Assembly: GCF_003957295.1 (NCBI RefSeq)
Contig: NZ_RQPJ01000001.1
Coordinates: forward strand, 124,001 to 188,000
From: Arenibacter aquaticus
GTDB taxonomy: Bacteria; Bacteroidota; Bacteroidia; Flavobacteriales; Flavobacteriaceae
Length of the DNA: 64,000 nucleotides
Direction: 5' to 3'
In this document: positions 44,773 to 55,106 of the stretch, piece by piece
Numbering within the stretch: the first letter of the stretch is position 1
Layout of the letters: every line of letters begins with the position of its first letter
The notes under the pieces: generated by a model
What the model was told of the DNA's origin: nothing
What the model saw: the letters and a program-made list of their open reading frames with translations, nothing else
Database searches by the model: none
Program-made: the position numbers and the translations under genes

Positions 44773-46791
44773 ATGAAGACAGCTAGCTTTAAAGCCCAAA
44801 TATTACAAGGTATTCCCAAGGAACTACCCATAAAAAAAGAACTTTCCTCGGATGTCAACAGGGCTCCCAAACGTAAGGACATCCTTAGTTTGGAGGAGAA
44901 AAAACTGGCTATTCGAAATGCCCTGAGGTATTTCCCCGAAAAATGGCACCCTATCTTGGCCAAAGAGTTTGCAGAAGAACTCAATACATATGGCAGGATA
45001 TATATGCACCGTTTTAAACCAGACTATCCTATTTATGCCCGCCATATTAACGAGTATCCGGCAAAAACCACAGAGGCAGCCTGTATTATGTTGATGATAC
45101 AGAACAATTTGGATCCTAAGGTAGCCCAACACCCAGAAGAACTTATTACCTATGGCGGTAATGGTTCTGTTTTTCAAAATTGGGCACAGTACCTACTTAC
45201 CATGAAGTATTTGGCCACTATGACCCATGAGCAAACCCTGCACATCTATTCTGGCCATCCCATGGGACTTTTTCCGTCCTCCATAGATGCGCCTAGGGTT
45301 GTGGTTACCAACGGAATGATGATCCCCAATTATTCCAAACCGGACCATTGGGAAAAGTATAATGCCCTTGGGGTTACCCAATACGGACAAATGACAGCCG
45401 GCTCCTATATGTATATAGGTCCCCAGGGAATAGTTCATGGCACCACCATAACCGTCTTAAATGCGTTTAGAAAAGTGTTGAAAAAAGAAGAATCCCCTGC
45501 CGGCAAAATATTCCTCACCTCTGGATTGGGAGGTATGAGTGGTGCCCAGCCCAAGGCCGGTACTATTGTTGGCTGCATTACCATCTGTGCCGAAGTAAAT
45601 GAGCTAGCCGCCAAGAAAAGACACCAGCAAGGCTGGGTTAACGAACTGATTAACGACTTGGACAAACTTGCTCTGCGCACCAAACAGGCCATACAACAAA
45701 AGGAAGTAGTTTCCCTTGCCTATATTGGTAACATTGTTGAAGTATGGGAAAAATTTGATCAAGAAAATATTACTGTTCACCTAGGTTCTGACCAAACCTC
45801 ATTGCACAATCCTTGGTCTGGGGGCTATTATCCGGTAGGTCTCACTTTTGAGGAATCTAACCAACTTATGAGTACAGATCCGGAGGCATTTAAACAAAAG
45901 GTACAGGCATCTTTAAGGAGACAGGTTGCCGCCATTAACAAACATACCGCCAAAGGGACCTACTTTTTTGACTATGGCAATGCTTTTTTATTGGAAGCCG
46001 CCAGGGCAGGTGCCGATATCCTATCTGCGGATGGCAGCTCCTTTACCTACCCCTCTTATGTACAGGATATTTTAGGGCCACTGTGCTTTGACCTAGGATT
46101 TGGTCCCTTTAGATGGGTCTGTACCTCTGGAGACCCTAAAGATCTGGAAAAAACCGACGCCATAGCCTTGCAGCTTATGGAAGAGATGCTTAACCGTTCC
46201 CCTACTGAAATTAAACAGCAAATGCTAGACAATATCCAATGGATAAAACGTGCTGCGGCCAACAATTTAGTGGTTGGTTCACAAGCCCGTATTTTATATG
46301 CTGATGCCGAAGGAAGACTAGAAATTGCCAAAGCTTTCAATAAAGCTGTAGAAAGCGGTGAAGTAAAAGCTCCAATTGTCCTTGGAAGGGACCACCATGA
46401 TGTTGGCGGAACCGATTCCCCTTATAGAGAAACCAGCAACATTTACGATGGAAGCCAATTTACTGCTGACATGGCCATACACAATGTAATAGGGGACAGC
46501 TTTAGAGGTGCCACTTGGGTTTCTATCCACAACGGTGGTGGTGTAGGTTGGGGCGAGGTTATAAACGGTGGTTTTGGTTTGGTTTTAGACGGTAGTCTGG
46601 AGGCAGAAAATAGACTAAAAAACATGCTGCCCTATGATGTAAACAACGGCATATCCCGCAGAAGCTGGGCCAGGAACAAACAGGCTTTGTTTGCCATTAA
46701 ACGCGAAATGGAACGAACTCCTAGATTAAAAGTCACACTTCCGCATTTAGTGCAGGACGAGCTATTGGAAAACATATTTTCACAGCAATAA
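44773..46791 (+). CDS. hutU: Urocanate hydratase
   Basis: 672 residues, longer than the ~555 residues of the proteobacterial enzyme, as in other Bacteroidota. NAD-binding and active-site blocks include YGGNGSVFQNWAQYLLTMKY, GQMTAGSYMYIGPQGIVHGT and LTSGLGGMSGAQPKAG. GRDHHDVGGTDSPYRET and IHNGGGVGWGEVINGGFG are also conserved. Converts urocanate to imidazolonepropionate. The gap to hutI is 12 bp. The additional length lies mainly in the N-terminal 90 residues and an insertion before the central block. Confidence 0.96.
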   Translation: MKTASFKAQILQGIPKELPIKKELSSDVNRAPKRKDILSLEEKKLAIRNALRYFPEKWHPILAKEFAEELNTYGRIYMHRFKPDYPIYARHINEYPAKTTEAACIMLMIQNNLDPKVAQHPEELITYGGNGSVFQNWAQYLLTMKYLATMTHEQTLHIYSGHPMGLFPSSIDAPRVVVTNGMMIPNYSKPDHWEKYNALGVTQYGQMTAGSYMYIGPQGIVHGTTITVLNAFRKVLKKEESPAGKIFLTSGLGGMSGAQPKAGTIVGCITICAEVNELAAKKRHQQGWVNELINDLDKLALRTKQAIQQKEVVSLAYIGNIVEVWEKFDQENITVHLGSDQTSLHNPWSGGYYPVGLTFEESNQLMSTDPEAFKQKVQASLRRQVAAINKHTAKGTYFFDYGNAFLLEAARAGADILSADGSSFTYPSYVQDILGPLCFDLGFGPFRWVCTSGDPKDLEKTDAIALQLMEEMLNRSPTEIKQQMLDNIQWIKRAAANNLVVGSQARILYADAEGRLEIAKAFNKAVESGEVKAPIVLGRDHHDVGGTDSPYRETSNIYDGSQFTADMAIHNVIGDSFRGATWVSIHNGGGVGWGEVINGGFGLVLDGSLEAENRLKNMLPYDVNNGISRRSWARNKQALFAIKREMERTPRLKVTLPHLVQDELLENIFSQQ

Positions 46792-47022
46792 AACGCTTTG
46801 TGTGCCCCAAAAGAAAATACTTCGCAGGATGGGAGGTGTGTCCGACCCAATACAGAGTAAAAACTGATAAGTACAAATGTCAGACAAAATTTTATTAATC
46901 CCCCCAAAAGTGCTACTTTTAGGTATCAAAATCAACCAAAATATTTTTTCATGAATATCAACTAAAGGATTGATCCTACATTTTATTTGGAACAACTATT
47001 TAATAACCAACCATATTAAAAA

Positions 47023-47883
47023 ATGACCCCCTGTCCAATTTGTAGTAGCCCCAAAACCAAATTACAATTCAAACTAATTTTTAATGTACACCACTGCTCC
47101 CATTGTGGCTTTCAATTTTGTCCGGATGCCAAGTTTAACAAATCACTTGAATCCGATTTAAATGAGGACACTAGGGAAAGGGCCTTGCTAAACCTTAGAA
47201 AAGAAAACTTTCAACGGATCATTAATTCCCTTAAACAGCACAGGAACAGCGCCAACACCCAAGGTCTTGAGGTAGGCCCAGGGTACGGCTGGTTTTTAGA
47301 GGTATGCAAGGACCACCAGATAGATTGCGAAGGTATTGAACCCGAAACACGTTTTAATGAGCTTTACAAACAAAAAGGTCTTAGGGTATTCAATGGCTTT
47401 TTCCCTCAAGACCTACCACAAAATTCTGATTACGATTTTATTGCTTATAATGATGTTCTGGAACATTTGCCAGACCTCAAGGGTATCATGAGTTCCAATT
47501 ACAGGCTTCTTAAAAATCAAGGTCTGCTCATCGTAAATTTACCTATTCAAAGTGGAGTAATCTACTTCATCTCTAAACTGGCCTACCATTTTGGAGTAAA
47601 ATCCCTTATGAATAGAATGTGGCAATTTAATTTTCACAGTCCACATTTGAGCTATTTCACTAAGCGCACCTTACGGTCATTTGCCGAGGAAAGTAATTTT
47701 GAGCCGATAGAATCCTTTCCTATGAAAACAATTAATATATCGGAAATTTCAGATCGAATCAATCAAGACAAGCAACAGGGAACTATCATGGGCATGGCCG
47801 CAAAAATTGGCGTTTTTTTATTATTTCCATTTTTAAGTCTATTCCCGGACACCTATTGTTTTGTATTTAAAAAACGTGAATAA
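47023..47883 (+). CDS. Class I SAM-dependent methyltransferase with zinc ribbon
   Basis: 286 residues. The N-terminus has CPIC and CSHC pairs (about residues 4-7 and 26-29) plus another Cys, a zinc ribbon common in sugar or tRNA methyltransferases. A methyltransferase core follows (LEVGPGYGWFLEVCKDHQID and the motif YDFIAYNDVLEHLPDL). A hydrophobic C-terminal segment (about 255-280) may bring it to the membrane. It could modify a glycan or lipid made by the two genes downstream. Confidence 0.8.
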   Translation: MTPCPICSSPKTKLQFKLIFNVHHCSHCGFQFCPDAKFNKSLESDLNEDTRERALLNLRKENFQRIINSLKQHRNSANTQGLEVGPGYGWFLEVCKDHQIDCEGIEPETRFNELYKQKGLRVFNGFFPQDLPQNSDYDFIAYNDVLEHLPDLKGIMSSNYRLLKNQGLLIVNLPIQSGVIYFISKLAYHFGVKSLMNRMWQFNFHSPHLSYFTKRTLRSFAEESNFEPIESFPMKTINISEISDRINQDKQQGTIMGMAAKIGVFLLFPFLSLFPDTYCFVFKKRE

Positions 47884-48162
47884 CAAAAACACCACATTTT
47901 GGCAAGGTTCAAAAGGGCAATAGTTATGCTAAAATATCGTTACATAATAAATTTGACGTGAGTTCGATTTAAAACATAGTGAAAAATCTTAACACGGATT
48001 ATTTAAGTTTAATGTTTCTGTTCTCGTGGACTATACATTAACACTAAAAAATTTACCGAATTCACTTCAATTTAGTTTGTTTAAATTGTAGCAGGGTTGT
48101 CGCTTTCCGTAATACATTATTCAGATAGCGATTGTCCAAAAACTATAAATTCACCAAACTCG

Positions 48163-50568
48163 ATGATTACATTATTTACTAAATTTACGACTACCATCTA
48201 CCGATTCACCGGATATAAAGGTGATAATACGAACGCTTTCAACAATCCCATTTTCATCTTACTGAGTGTTATTCTGGTGCTGACCATGTTGTTGGCCTAT
48301 TCCAATCATTTTTCCAACGGATTTCAATTTGACGACAATCACACTATTGAAAACAACAAGGCAATACAGAACATAGATATATCTGCCTTTTTTAAAGATC
48401 CGGCTACCTTTAGCACACTTCCTTCCAACCGCTCGTACAGGCCGTATACCACCTTGGAAAATGCTATTGACTATCAACTGGCGGATGGTCTGCATACTGA
48501 GGCATTTCATATCCATATTTTTATATTTTTCCTTTTTACCTGTGCAGTACTCTGTCTTTTTGTTAAAAAACTTCTAGACCAATTGGAGTTTTCCAAAAAC
48601 AATCAGTTTTGGGGATTATTGGTAGCGGCTTCCTTTGGACTGCTCTGTGCCAATGCAGAAACCGTGAATTACATCATTCAACGATCGGAAATTGTAGCTG
48701 GCTTTTATGTGCTATTGGGTTTTGTAGCATTTTTAAGTGGCGGGATATGGCGAAAATGGCACCTATATCTTATATTTCCCTTTATAGGCTTCTTTGCCAA
48801 GGAAATGGCCTTGGTTTTTTCTCCCTTGTTGTTCCTATACTTTTTAATTTTTGAGGAAGAGGTAAATCTGTTGCAATTCTACAGGAAAGAGGAGTTTAAA
48901 AAGTGTATCCGCTCCTTTGCAAAGGTGTTTCCTTCTTTTATATTGACCTTGGCCTTTTTAATATTTTACTTTTCCATGTTACCGGACACATTTGCTCCAG
49001 GTGGTGTTGATCGTTACAATTACCTTATAACACAGCCTTTGGTAATGTGCCACTACATACTAACTTATTTTATACCTTATAACCTTTCTGCCGATACGGA
49101 TTGGGTAGCATTTGAATCTATTTTGGATTACAGGGCCATAACGGGCATTGTAATGATAGCACTTTTGATATTTATTGCCCTTAGAGCCTCCAAGAAAAAA
49201 GAAACCAAATTGTTTTCTTTTGGGGTATTATGGTTCTTTATTTCACTTTTACCATCCTCTTCGGTACTCCCCTTTGCCGAAATTTTAAACGATCACCGCA
49301 GTTTTATCCCCTATATGGGACTCACCATAGCGTTTGTTTTTGGCGTACATTACCTTCTAAAAAACTATTCCCCAAAACTATTGGTTCAACAAAATGGCCA
49401 GTTGGCCATGATACTTGTAATATCTGTATTCCTTCTTGGCAATGCATATGGCGTATACCAACGCAACAAGGTATGGAAAGACGAACTTAGCCTATGGAAG
49501 GATGTGACCATAAAAAGCCCTAAAAACGGTCGTGGGCATATGAACTATGGCCTTGCCCTGATGGCTCAAGGAGATTACACCAATGCGGAGCTATCTTTTA
49601 ACAAAGCCTTGGAATTAACCCCCTACTATTCCAGCATATACACCAATCTGGGCATCCTTAAAAATGCCACGGGCGACAAGGAAAGCGCTGATAAGTATTT
49701 TAAAAAATCCTTATCCCTTAATGACTCCAACCATAAAACCAAATACTTTTACGGACGAAATTTATTTAGGAACGACCGATTTAAGGAGGCGGTAGATCAA
49801 TTTAAACAGGTTAACCAAACGGTACCCAATTACATTGACACTCATCAATATATATTAAAATCTTACCACCATATGGAAGATTGGGCACAACTTCGAAATT
49901 TTAGCGAGGAAATATTGAAATCATGGCCAAAGGACAGCACTGCCACAAAATACCTGGATATTGCCGTAAATAAAAAATCTGTTCTGCAGGTCATTGAGGA
50001 AGAAGTGGCCAACGCCCCCAGCCCGGAAAAATACCTTGATTTAAGTTTTAAATATTACAATGAAGGGGATTATGAAGGCTGCATAAGAGCGGCAGAAAAG
50101 GCCAAGGACCTAAAACCAGACTACCCTGATGCCTATAACAATATTGGTATTGCCCATTACCATTTATTTAATTACGATTTGGCCATTGAGGCATACAATA
50201 AGGCCTTGGAGTTAAACCCCTCCTACCAACTTGCGAAAAACAATTTAAATAATGCCATTAAACGAAAAAACAGATTGGCCACCGTAACAATAAATTTATC
50301 CAAGACCCAACTATCCGATCATTTTGTAAATATTAGTTTTGAATATTATCAGGAAGAAAAGTACAAAGAGTGTATCGCCGCTGCACAAAAGTCTATCTCA
50401 ATCCTTCCCAATGCCAGTGCCTACAACAATATTTGTTCTTCTTATAACCAACTTCAAAAATATCAAAGGGCCGTGGACGCCTGTGAGGAAGCATTAAAAC
50501 TGGACCCTACTTCCCGATTGGCAAAAGGCAATTTAAACTATGCCCGGGAACAACAAGAAGGCAAATAA
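48163..50568 (+). CDS. TMTC-like membrane protein with TPR repeats
   Basis: Start at the ATG 48163 (MITLFTKF), giving 801 residues; a longer TTG-initiated frame begins at 48097. The first 400 residues hold about 10-12 membrane helices with the lumenal motif FQFDDNHTIENNKAIQN near residue 60, a GT-C-like feature. The C-terminal part from about residue 430 is TPR-rich (GHMNYGLALMAQGDYTNAEL; AYNNIGIAHYHLFNYDLAIE). Such proteins resemble eukaryotic TMTC O-mannosyltransferases. It may glycosylate or anchor exported proteins. It is 24 bp from the GT2 gene. Confidence 0.8.
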   Translation: MITLFTKFTTTIYRFTGYKGDNTNAFNNPIFILLSVILVLTMLLAYSNHFSNGFQFDDNHTIENNKAIQNIDISAFFKDPATFSTLPSNRSYRPYTTLENAIDYQLADGLHTEAFHIHIFIFFLFTCAVLCLFVKKLLDQLEFSKNNQFWGLLVAASFGLLCANAETVNYIIQRSEIVAGFYVLLGFVAFLSGGIWRKWHLYLIFPFIGFFAKEMALVFSPLLFLYFLIFEEEVNLLQFYRKEEFKKCIRSFAKVFPSFILTLAFLIFYFSMLPDTFAPGGVDRYNYLITQPLVMCHYILTYFIPYNLSADTDWVAFESILDYRAITGIVMIALLIFIALRASKKKETKLFSFGVLWFFISLLPSSSVLPFAEILNDHRSFIPYMGLTIAFVFGVHYLLKNYSPKLLVQQNGQLAMILVISVFLLGNAYGVYQRNKVWKDELSLWKDVTIKSPKNGRGHMNYGLALMAQGDYTNAELSFNKALELTPYYSSIYTNLGILKNATGDKESADKYFKKSLSLNDSNHKTKYFYGRNLFRNDRFKEAVDQFKQVNQTVPNYIDTHQYILKSYHHMEDWAQLRNFSEEILKSWPKDSTATKYLDIAVNKKSVLQVIEEEVANAPSPEKYLDLSFKYYNEGDYEGCIRAAEKAKDLKPDYPDAYNNIGIAHYHLFNYDLAIEAYNKALELNPSYQLAKNNLNNAIKRKNRLATVTINLSKTQLSDHFVNISFEYYQEEKYKECIAAAQKSISILPNASAYNNICSSYNQLQKYQRAVDACEEALKLDPTSRLAKGNLNYAREQQEGK

Positions 50569-50592
50569 CCCAACCTAAATTTCAAGGCAAAC

Positions 50593-51558
50593 ATGGAAAC
50601 ACAAAACTTCACTACACATAAAATAGCAGTTGTTATCCCCTATTTTAATGCGTCCAAAGAAATAGTACGGGTCATTTCCAAGTTGCCGGACTACCTGCAC
50701 AGTATTATCATTGTAGACGACCAAAGTCCCGCCCCCCTACCCAAGGAGGAAATTGAGAAACTAATAAACCCAAAAACGAAGGTTTCCTTTTTACAGAACG
50801 AAGTAAACCTAGGAGTAGGCAGTGCAACCAAAAGAGGGTTTAAAGAGGCTCTTAAAATTGGGTCGCATCTTATCATCAAGATCGATGCCGATGACCAGAT
50901 GGATCTAAAATACCTTCCAGATTTACTGAATCCCTTACTTTTAAATAAATGTGATGTAACCAAAGGCAACAGATTTAAGGACTTAAAAGCCCTGAGATCT
51001 ATGCCCATCGTTCGTAGAATTGGCAATTTAGGATTATCCTTTCTTATTAAGGCCGCTACAGGATATTGGCATAATTTTGATCCTACCAATGGCTTCTTAG
51101 CCCTTAGAGCCGAGGTTTTGAAAAAGCTGGATTTTTCAAAACTCTCCAACCGCTATTATTTTGAAACATCGCTCCTGGCCCAACTTTATTTTGAAAAAGC
51201 CAACATAAATGATATTCCCATGCCAGCTATCTACGGGGATGAGAAATCCAATATGAAAATATGGAAAATGCCTTTCGTTTTTGGGGCCAGATTAACCAAC
51301 ACTTTTGTAAAACGGATCATAAAGGAATATTTTTTATACGATTTTAATATTGGATCGGTGTATCTCTTGTTTGGTTTTCCTCTTTTTATGTTCGGGCTTA
51401 TATTTGGTATTTGGGAATGGATATATTATGCCAAAATAAACACCTTTGCCCCTACAGGAACCATTATGATCATTACCCTATCCATTATTTTGGGTTTCCA
51501 ACTTATTCTGCAAGCCATACAATACGATATTATCAATGCACCGAAACCCAAAAAGTAA
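50593..51558 (+). CDS. Family 2 glycosyltransferase (dolichol-phosphate mannosyltransferase type)
   Basis: 321 residues. A GT-A domain starts IAVVIPYFNASKEIVRVISK; KIDADDQMDLKYLPDLL supplies the DxD region. Two or three helices at the C-terminus (IGSVYLLFGFPLFMFGLIFG and FQLILQAIQYDI) resemble polyprenyl-phosphate sugar transferases. Its substrate could be the lipid-linked donor for the TMTC-like protein 24 bp upstream. Confidence 0.85.
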   Translation: METQNFTTHKIAVVIPYFNASKEIVRVISKLPDYLHSIIIVDDQSPAPLPKEEIEKLINPKTKVSFLQNEVNLGVGSATKRGFKEALKIGSHLIIKIDADDQMDLKYLPDLLNPLLLNKCDVTKGNRFKDLKALRSMPIVRRIGNLGLSFLIKAATGYWHNFDPTNGFLALRAEVLKKLDFSKLSNRYYFETSLLAQLYFEKANINDIPMPAIYGDEKSNMKIWKMPFVFGARLTNTFVKRIIKEYFLYDFNIGSVYLLFGFPLFMFGLIFGIWEWIYYAKINTFAPTGTIMIITLSIILGFQLILQAIQYDIINAPKPKK

Positions 51559-51649
51559 GGTATTGGAATATTTGCTAATTTCACCTAGATGTTGATCAAC
51601 GTCCATATGATATTATTCATTGGGCATTTAACCTCCTAAACACTGTAAT

Positions 51650-52621
51650 ATGTCCAACTATCGTAAAACAGACCCCGGACTTTGGACCGGAAGAAAATCG
51701 GACTCCCAACTTTATCTTCATGAAAAGGTACAGTGTTTGGATTTTGGGAAAATGGAATTTTCCTCCCTTCGGGGTGATAATTTTGCGTTACTGGGATATG
51801 CCAGTGACCAAGGGGTCATAAGAAACCAAGGTAGAAAAGGAGCTTCCAAGGGTCCGGATTCCATACGTCAACAACTGGCAAAAATGCCACATCATTTAAA
51901 TGACGGAACCTTGTTATGGGACATTGGGAACATTCACTGTGAGGACGGGAATATGGAAAAAGCCCAGGGTGTACTGGGCAAAATAGTGACTTCAATATTA
52001 CATCAAGGATGGTTTCCCATGCTACTGGGAGGCGGACACGATATTGCCTATGGCCATTACCTTGGTATAAAAAGTTACTTGAACGCCCAAGGCAAGAACC
52101 AAACTCTGGGCATCATCAACTTTGACGCCCATTTTGACCTCCGGTCTACCGAACATGCCAATACGTCCGGCACCCCTTTTTATCAAATTGCAAGGGACTG
52201 CAAAATGGAAAATAATCCGTTTAAATATATGTGCCTGGGAATTAGGAAGGATTCCAATTCCAAAACCCTTTTTCACAGGGCAAGGGACCTAGGTGTCCCC
52301 TATATAGAAAAAAAACATTTTAACCTGCTTCACCTTAATAATATCAGGTATAAATTGGAGCGATTTATTGGTGAAGTCGATGTGATATACACTACAATTG
52401 ACTTGGACGGATTTTCCTCGGCATACGCAGCAGGGGTCAGTGCAGCATCCCCAATGGGGTTCTCTCCCGAAATGGTTCTAGAATGTCTGGAAATTGTTAT
52501 AGATTCCAAAAAATTGATAAGTATGGATATCGCCGAAATGAATCCCACCTATGATCAGGATCATCAAACTGCAAAATTAGCGGCCTCTCTAATTCATTAT
52601 GTAATGCACAACAAAACATAA
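51650..52621 (+). CDS. hutG: Formimidoylglutamase (arginase/ureohydrolase fold)
   Basis: 323 residues. The binuclear manganese motifs are LLGGGHDIAYGH, GIINFDAHFDLRS, and TIDLDGFSSAYAAGVSAASP (family DxDxxDP-like end). Converts formiminoglutamate to glutamate and formamide. It should complete hut catabolism but sits 4.9 kb downstream of hutU, after three genes unrelated to histidine. The gene ends 22 bp from the end of hmgA, which is convergent. Confidence 0.93.
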   Translation: MSNYRKTDPGLWTGRKSDSQLYLHEKVQCLDFGKMEFSSLRGDNFALLGYASDQGVIRNQGRKGASKGPDSIRQQLAKMPHHLNDGTLLWDIGNIHCEDGNMEKAQGVLGKIVTSILHQGWFPMLLGGGHDIAYGHYLGIKSYLNAQGKNQTLGIINFDAHFDLRSTEHANTSGTPFYQIARDCKMENNPFKYMCLGIRKDSNSKTLFHRARDLGVPYIEKKHFNLLHLNNIRYKLERFIGEVDVIYTTIDLDGFSSAYAAGVSAASPMGFSPEMVLECLEIVIDSKKLISMDIAEMNPTYDQDHQTAKLAASLIHYVMHNKT

Positions 52622-52643
52622 ACAACTATGTTGGAAGAAGGTT

Positions 52644-53804
52644 CTATTCTTCTAACCAGGAGCGGTAATATTTTCCGTCATCTATATCCAAAGCCGCCTT
52701 TGTTAATTGCAGTGGCCTAAAGGTATCGATCATCACGGCCAGTTCTTCCGTTTTAGACTTTCCTATACTAGCCTCGTAGGTTCCGGGGTGCGGACCATGG
52801 GGAATTCCTGCCGGATGTAAGGAAATATACCCCTTGTCTATATTTTTTCTGCTCATAAAGTCCCCATCCACATAATAAAGTACCTCATCAGAGTCTATAT
52901 TGGAATGGTTGTATGGTGCCGGAATGGCATCAGGGTGATAGTCGTACAATCTGGGCACAAAGGAACACACCACAAAGGCCCTCGTTTCAAAGGTCTGGTG
53001 AACTGGTGGCGGCTGATGTACCCTTCCTGTAATAGGTTCAAAATTATGTATGGAAAATCCGTATGGATAATTATACCCATCCCAGCCCACCACATCAAAA
53101 GGGTGTGAAGCATAGACCAAATGGTGCAACTGACCTTGCTTTTTTACTTTGATCAAGAATTCGCCCTTCTCATCGTAAGTCCTTAAATTCTGCGGCAACT
53201 TAAAGTCGCGCTCACAAAAAGGGGAATGCTCCAAATGCTGTCCAAACCAATTCCTATAACGCTTTGGGGTATATATTGGATGATAGGATTCCACTACCAA
53301 CAGCCTATTGTCCTTATCGTTAAATTTAATCTGATAAATCATTCCGCGGGGAATTAACAGGTAATCCCCATATTGAAAATCAATTTCGCCCAACATGGTC
53401 TTTAAGACCCCACTGCCTTTATGAATAAACAGCAGTTCATCTGCATCCGCATTCTTGTAAAAATAATCGGTCATGGATCTCTTGGGTGCCCCAACCGATA
53501 TATGGACGTCCGAATTGAACACCAGCACATTTCTGCTTTCCAAAAAATCATTCCTGGTCGGCACTTCCAAGCCTTTTAGAAGCCTAGATTTAATATTATG
53601 TGACACTATGGCCTTAGGGCTGGCATCAAAGGCCTTTCCCACTTCTTTTACCATGGTAGGCCTATGCAAATGGTACATCAGGGAAGACATCCCTTCAAAG
53701 CCAATGGTACCAAAAAGCTGCTCGTAGTGAAGGGTTCCATCCTTTTTCCTAAAAACAGTATGTCTTTTAGATGGAATTTCACCTAATTTATGATACAAAG
53801 GCAT
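52644..53804 (-). CDS. hmgA: Homogentisate 1,2-dioxygenase
   Basis: 386 residues. The N-terminus MPLYHKLGEIPSKRHTVFRK and FGTIGFEGMSSLMYHLHRP match this family. Iron ligands His and Glu are visible in PAPYNHSNIDSDEVLYYVDG and LHPAGIPHGPHPG. Opens the ring of homogentisate in phenylalanine/tyrosine catabolism. No other pathway gene (fah, maiA, hppD) is nearby. It is convergent with hutG. Confidence 0.95.
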   Translation of the reverse strand: MPLYHKLGEIPSKRHTVFRKKDGTLHYEQLFGTIGFEGMSSLMYHLHRPTMVKEVGKAFDASPKAIVSHNIKSRLLKGLEVPTRNDFLESRNVLVFNSDVHISVGAPKRSMTDYFYKNADADELLFIHKGSGVLKTMLGEIDFQYGDYLLIPRGMIYQIKFNDKDNRLLVVESYHPIYTPKRYRNWFGQHLEHSPFCERDFKLPQNLRTYDEKGEFLIKVKKQGQLHHLVYASHPFDVVGWDGYNYPYGFSIHNFEPITGRVHQPPPVHQTFETRAFVVCSFVPRLYDYHPDAIPAPYNHSNIDSDEVLYYVDGDFMSRKNIDKGYISLHPAGIPHGPHPGTYEASIGKSKTEELAVMIDTFRPLQLTKAALDIDDGKYYRSWLEE

Positions 53805-53965
53805 TGGATGTAGATATTAGAAGTTCCTTATTAAATGTACAATAAAATGGGGATTAAAAGAAATCTAAAAAAAGCATTGTGCAAAACAACAGCAGTAAAC
53901 TAGCTATGGGCAAGCTTTGAAGCAACTTATTCTAGAATTAGACTAGAGTGCCTTAGCATAAATGT

Positions 53966-54087
53966 CTCGATTATCGAGTAAAAACAAAAAAAGCCTCCCA
54001 TATTGGAAAGCCTTTCATCGGTTCATGCCGACCCAATTTCCATTGGAAATAGTCGACATTTACAACCTTGCCTCAATTTGCATTGAG
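53966..54087. promoter_or_regulatory. Cluster of small palindromes upstream of hmgA
   Basis: Within 122 bp: CTCGATTATCGAG (53966-53978), TCGGTTCATGCCGA (54018-54031), CCAATTTCCATTGG (54033-54046) and CTCAATTTGCATTGAG (54072-54087). The last two share the core CAATTTsCATTG and their centres are exactly 40 bp apart. The 370-bp gap between hmgA and the NUDIX gene has no credible gene. A regulator-binding region or structured leader is likely. Confidence 0.45.
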
Positions 54088-54175
54088 ACACAACACAACA
54101 GGACAAAGATAATAAAGGTTTTTAGATTATTGCGGTTTGACCGACCTTATTTGATCATTAAGTTTCTTACTGGCT

Positions 54176-54880
54176 CTACAAGGGTTTAAGCACAAAATTA
54201 AATCCGGATTCCTCTAAATTCTTATACTTATCATGATCAAACTTATATAAAAAAGCCCCTTTTTTGGAAGTAGTCTTGTCCTTTTCATCCAATTTAATCA
54301 ATAACCCAAATGACAACAACTTCTTTCTAAAATTACGATCATCCAATTTTCTTTGGCAAATAGCCTCATACAAGGATTGAAGCTGGGGAATGGTAAATTT
54401 TTTGGGAAGCAATTCAAAACCAATAGGGGCCCTGGTCGTTTTTTGCCTTAAGCGGTCCAAGGCATCGGTAACCATAACATTATGGTCCAGTACCAAATTG
54501 GGAATTTCATCTATGGCAAACCATTTTGCTCCGTGCCTTTCCACTTGTTCCTTATCGTAGTCGTTAATTCTGATCAAGGCGTATTGTGCTACAGAGATAC
54601 ATCTGGCACCGGTATCCCTGTCTACATCACTATAAACCTTTAACTCTTCCAAAAAAATGTTTTCCAAGCCGGTAAATTCCAACAACACCCTACGCGCTGC
54701 ATCGGTAACACTCTCCTCTTCATCTACAAAACTTCCAATTAGTGACCACTCTCCCTTAAAAGGATCTATTCTTCTCCTAAAAACCAATAACTTTAATATC
54801 CCTTTATCAAAACCAAACACACAACAATCTGTCGCCACCAGTATTTTTGGTTGTTCGGTATAAGTTCGTTTTTTCTCCAA
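54176..54880 (-). CDS. NUDIX-type transcriptional regulator (NrtR/AraR-like)
   Basis: 234 residues. A NUDIX domain (about 10-150; KGEWSLIGSFVDEEESVTDA and RRVLLEFTGLENIFLEEL) is followed by a winged-helix C-terminal domain (about 155-230). The Nudix box is degenerate (RRVLLEFTGL instead of REXXEEXGU), so the domain probably binds a ligand instead of cleaving it, as in NrtR and AraR. The C-terminus RKLDDRNFRKKLLSFG is typical. Targets and ligand are unknown. Confidence 0.85.
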   Translation of the reverse strand: MEKKRTYTEQPKILVATDCCVFGFDKGILKLLVFRRRIDPFKGEWSLIGSFVDEEESVTDAARRVLLEFTGLENIFLEELKVYSDVDRDTGARCISVAQYALIRINDYDKEQVERHGAKWFAIDEIPNLVLDHNVMVTDALDRLRQKTTRAPIGFELLPKKFTIPQLQSLYEAICQRKLDDRNFRKKLLSFGLLIKLDEKDKTTSKKGAFLYKFDHDKYKNLEESGFNFVLKPL

Positions 54881-55106
54881 GGCCAGTTTTTCTCTAATGA
54901 TCTACGAAAATATCAAAAAATATACTTCATTACCCCATAGGTGCCCTTTTTAAGGTGGCTGAGCATTTTATTTGACCTAAAAGTAACCTAAAACCAAAAA
55001 CATGTTTCCAACAATGAACTTTCTTACCGGAGCAGGTTTTAACAGTAGTTTTAGCACTCATTTAACAACAATAACCCTTAATTATAAATATCTTATAATA
55101 AAAAAA

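Noticed and set aside
46871-46882. GTACAAATGTCA, a possible fifth Crp/Fnr site
   Set aside because: Ten of twelve bases match, but no TAnnTTTG-like element lies 33 bp to either side.
53962-54189. 75-codon plus-strand frame between hmgA and the NUDIX gene
   Set aside because: No recognisable domain, runs into the end of a real gene on the other strand and is made of the palindrome cluster.
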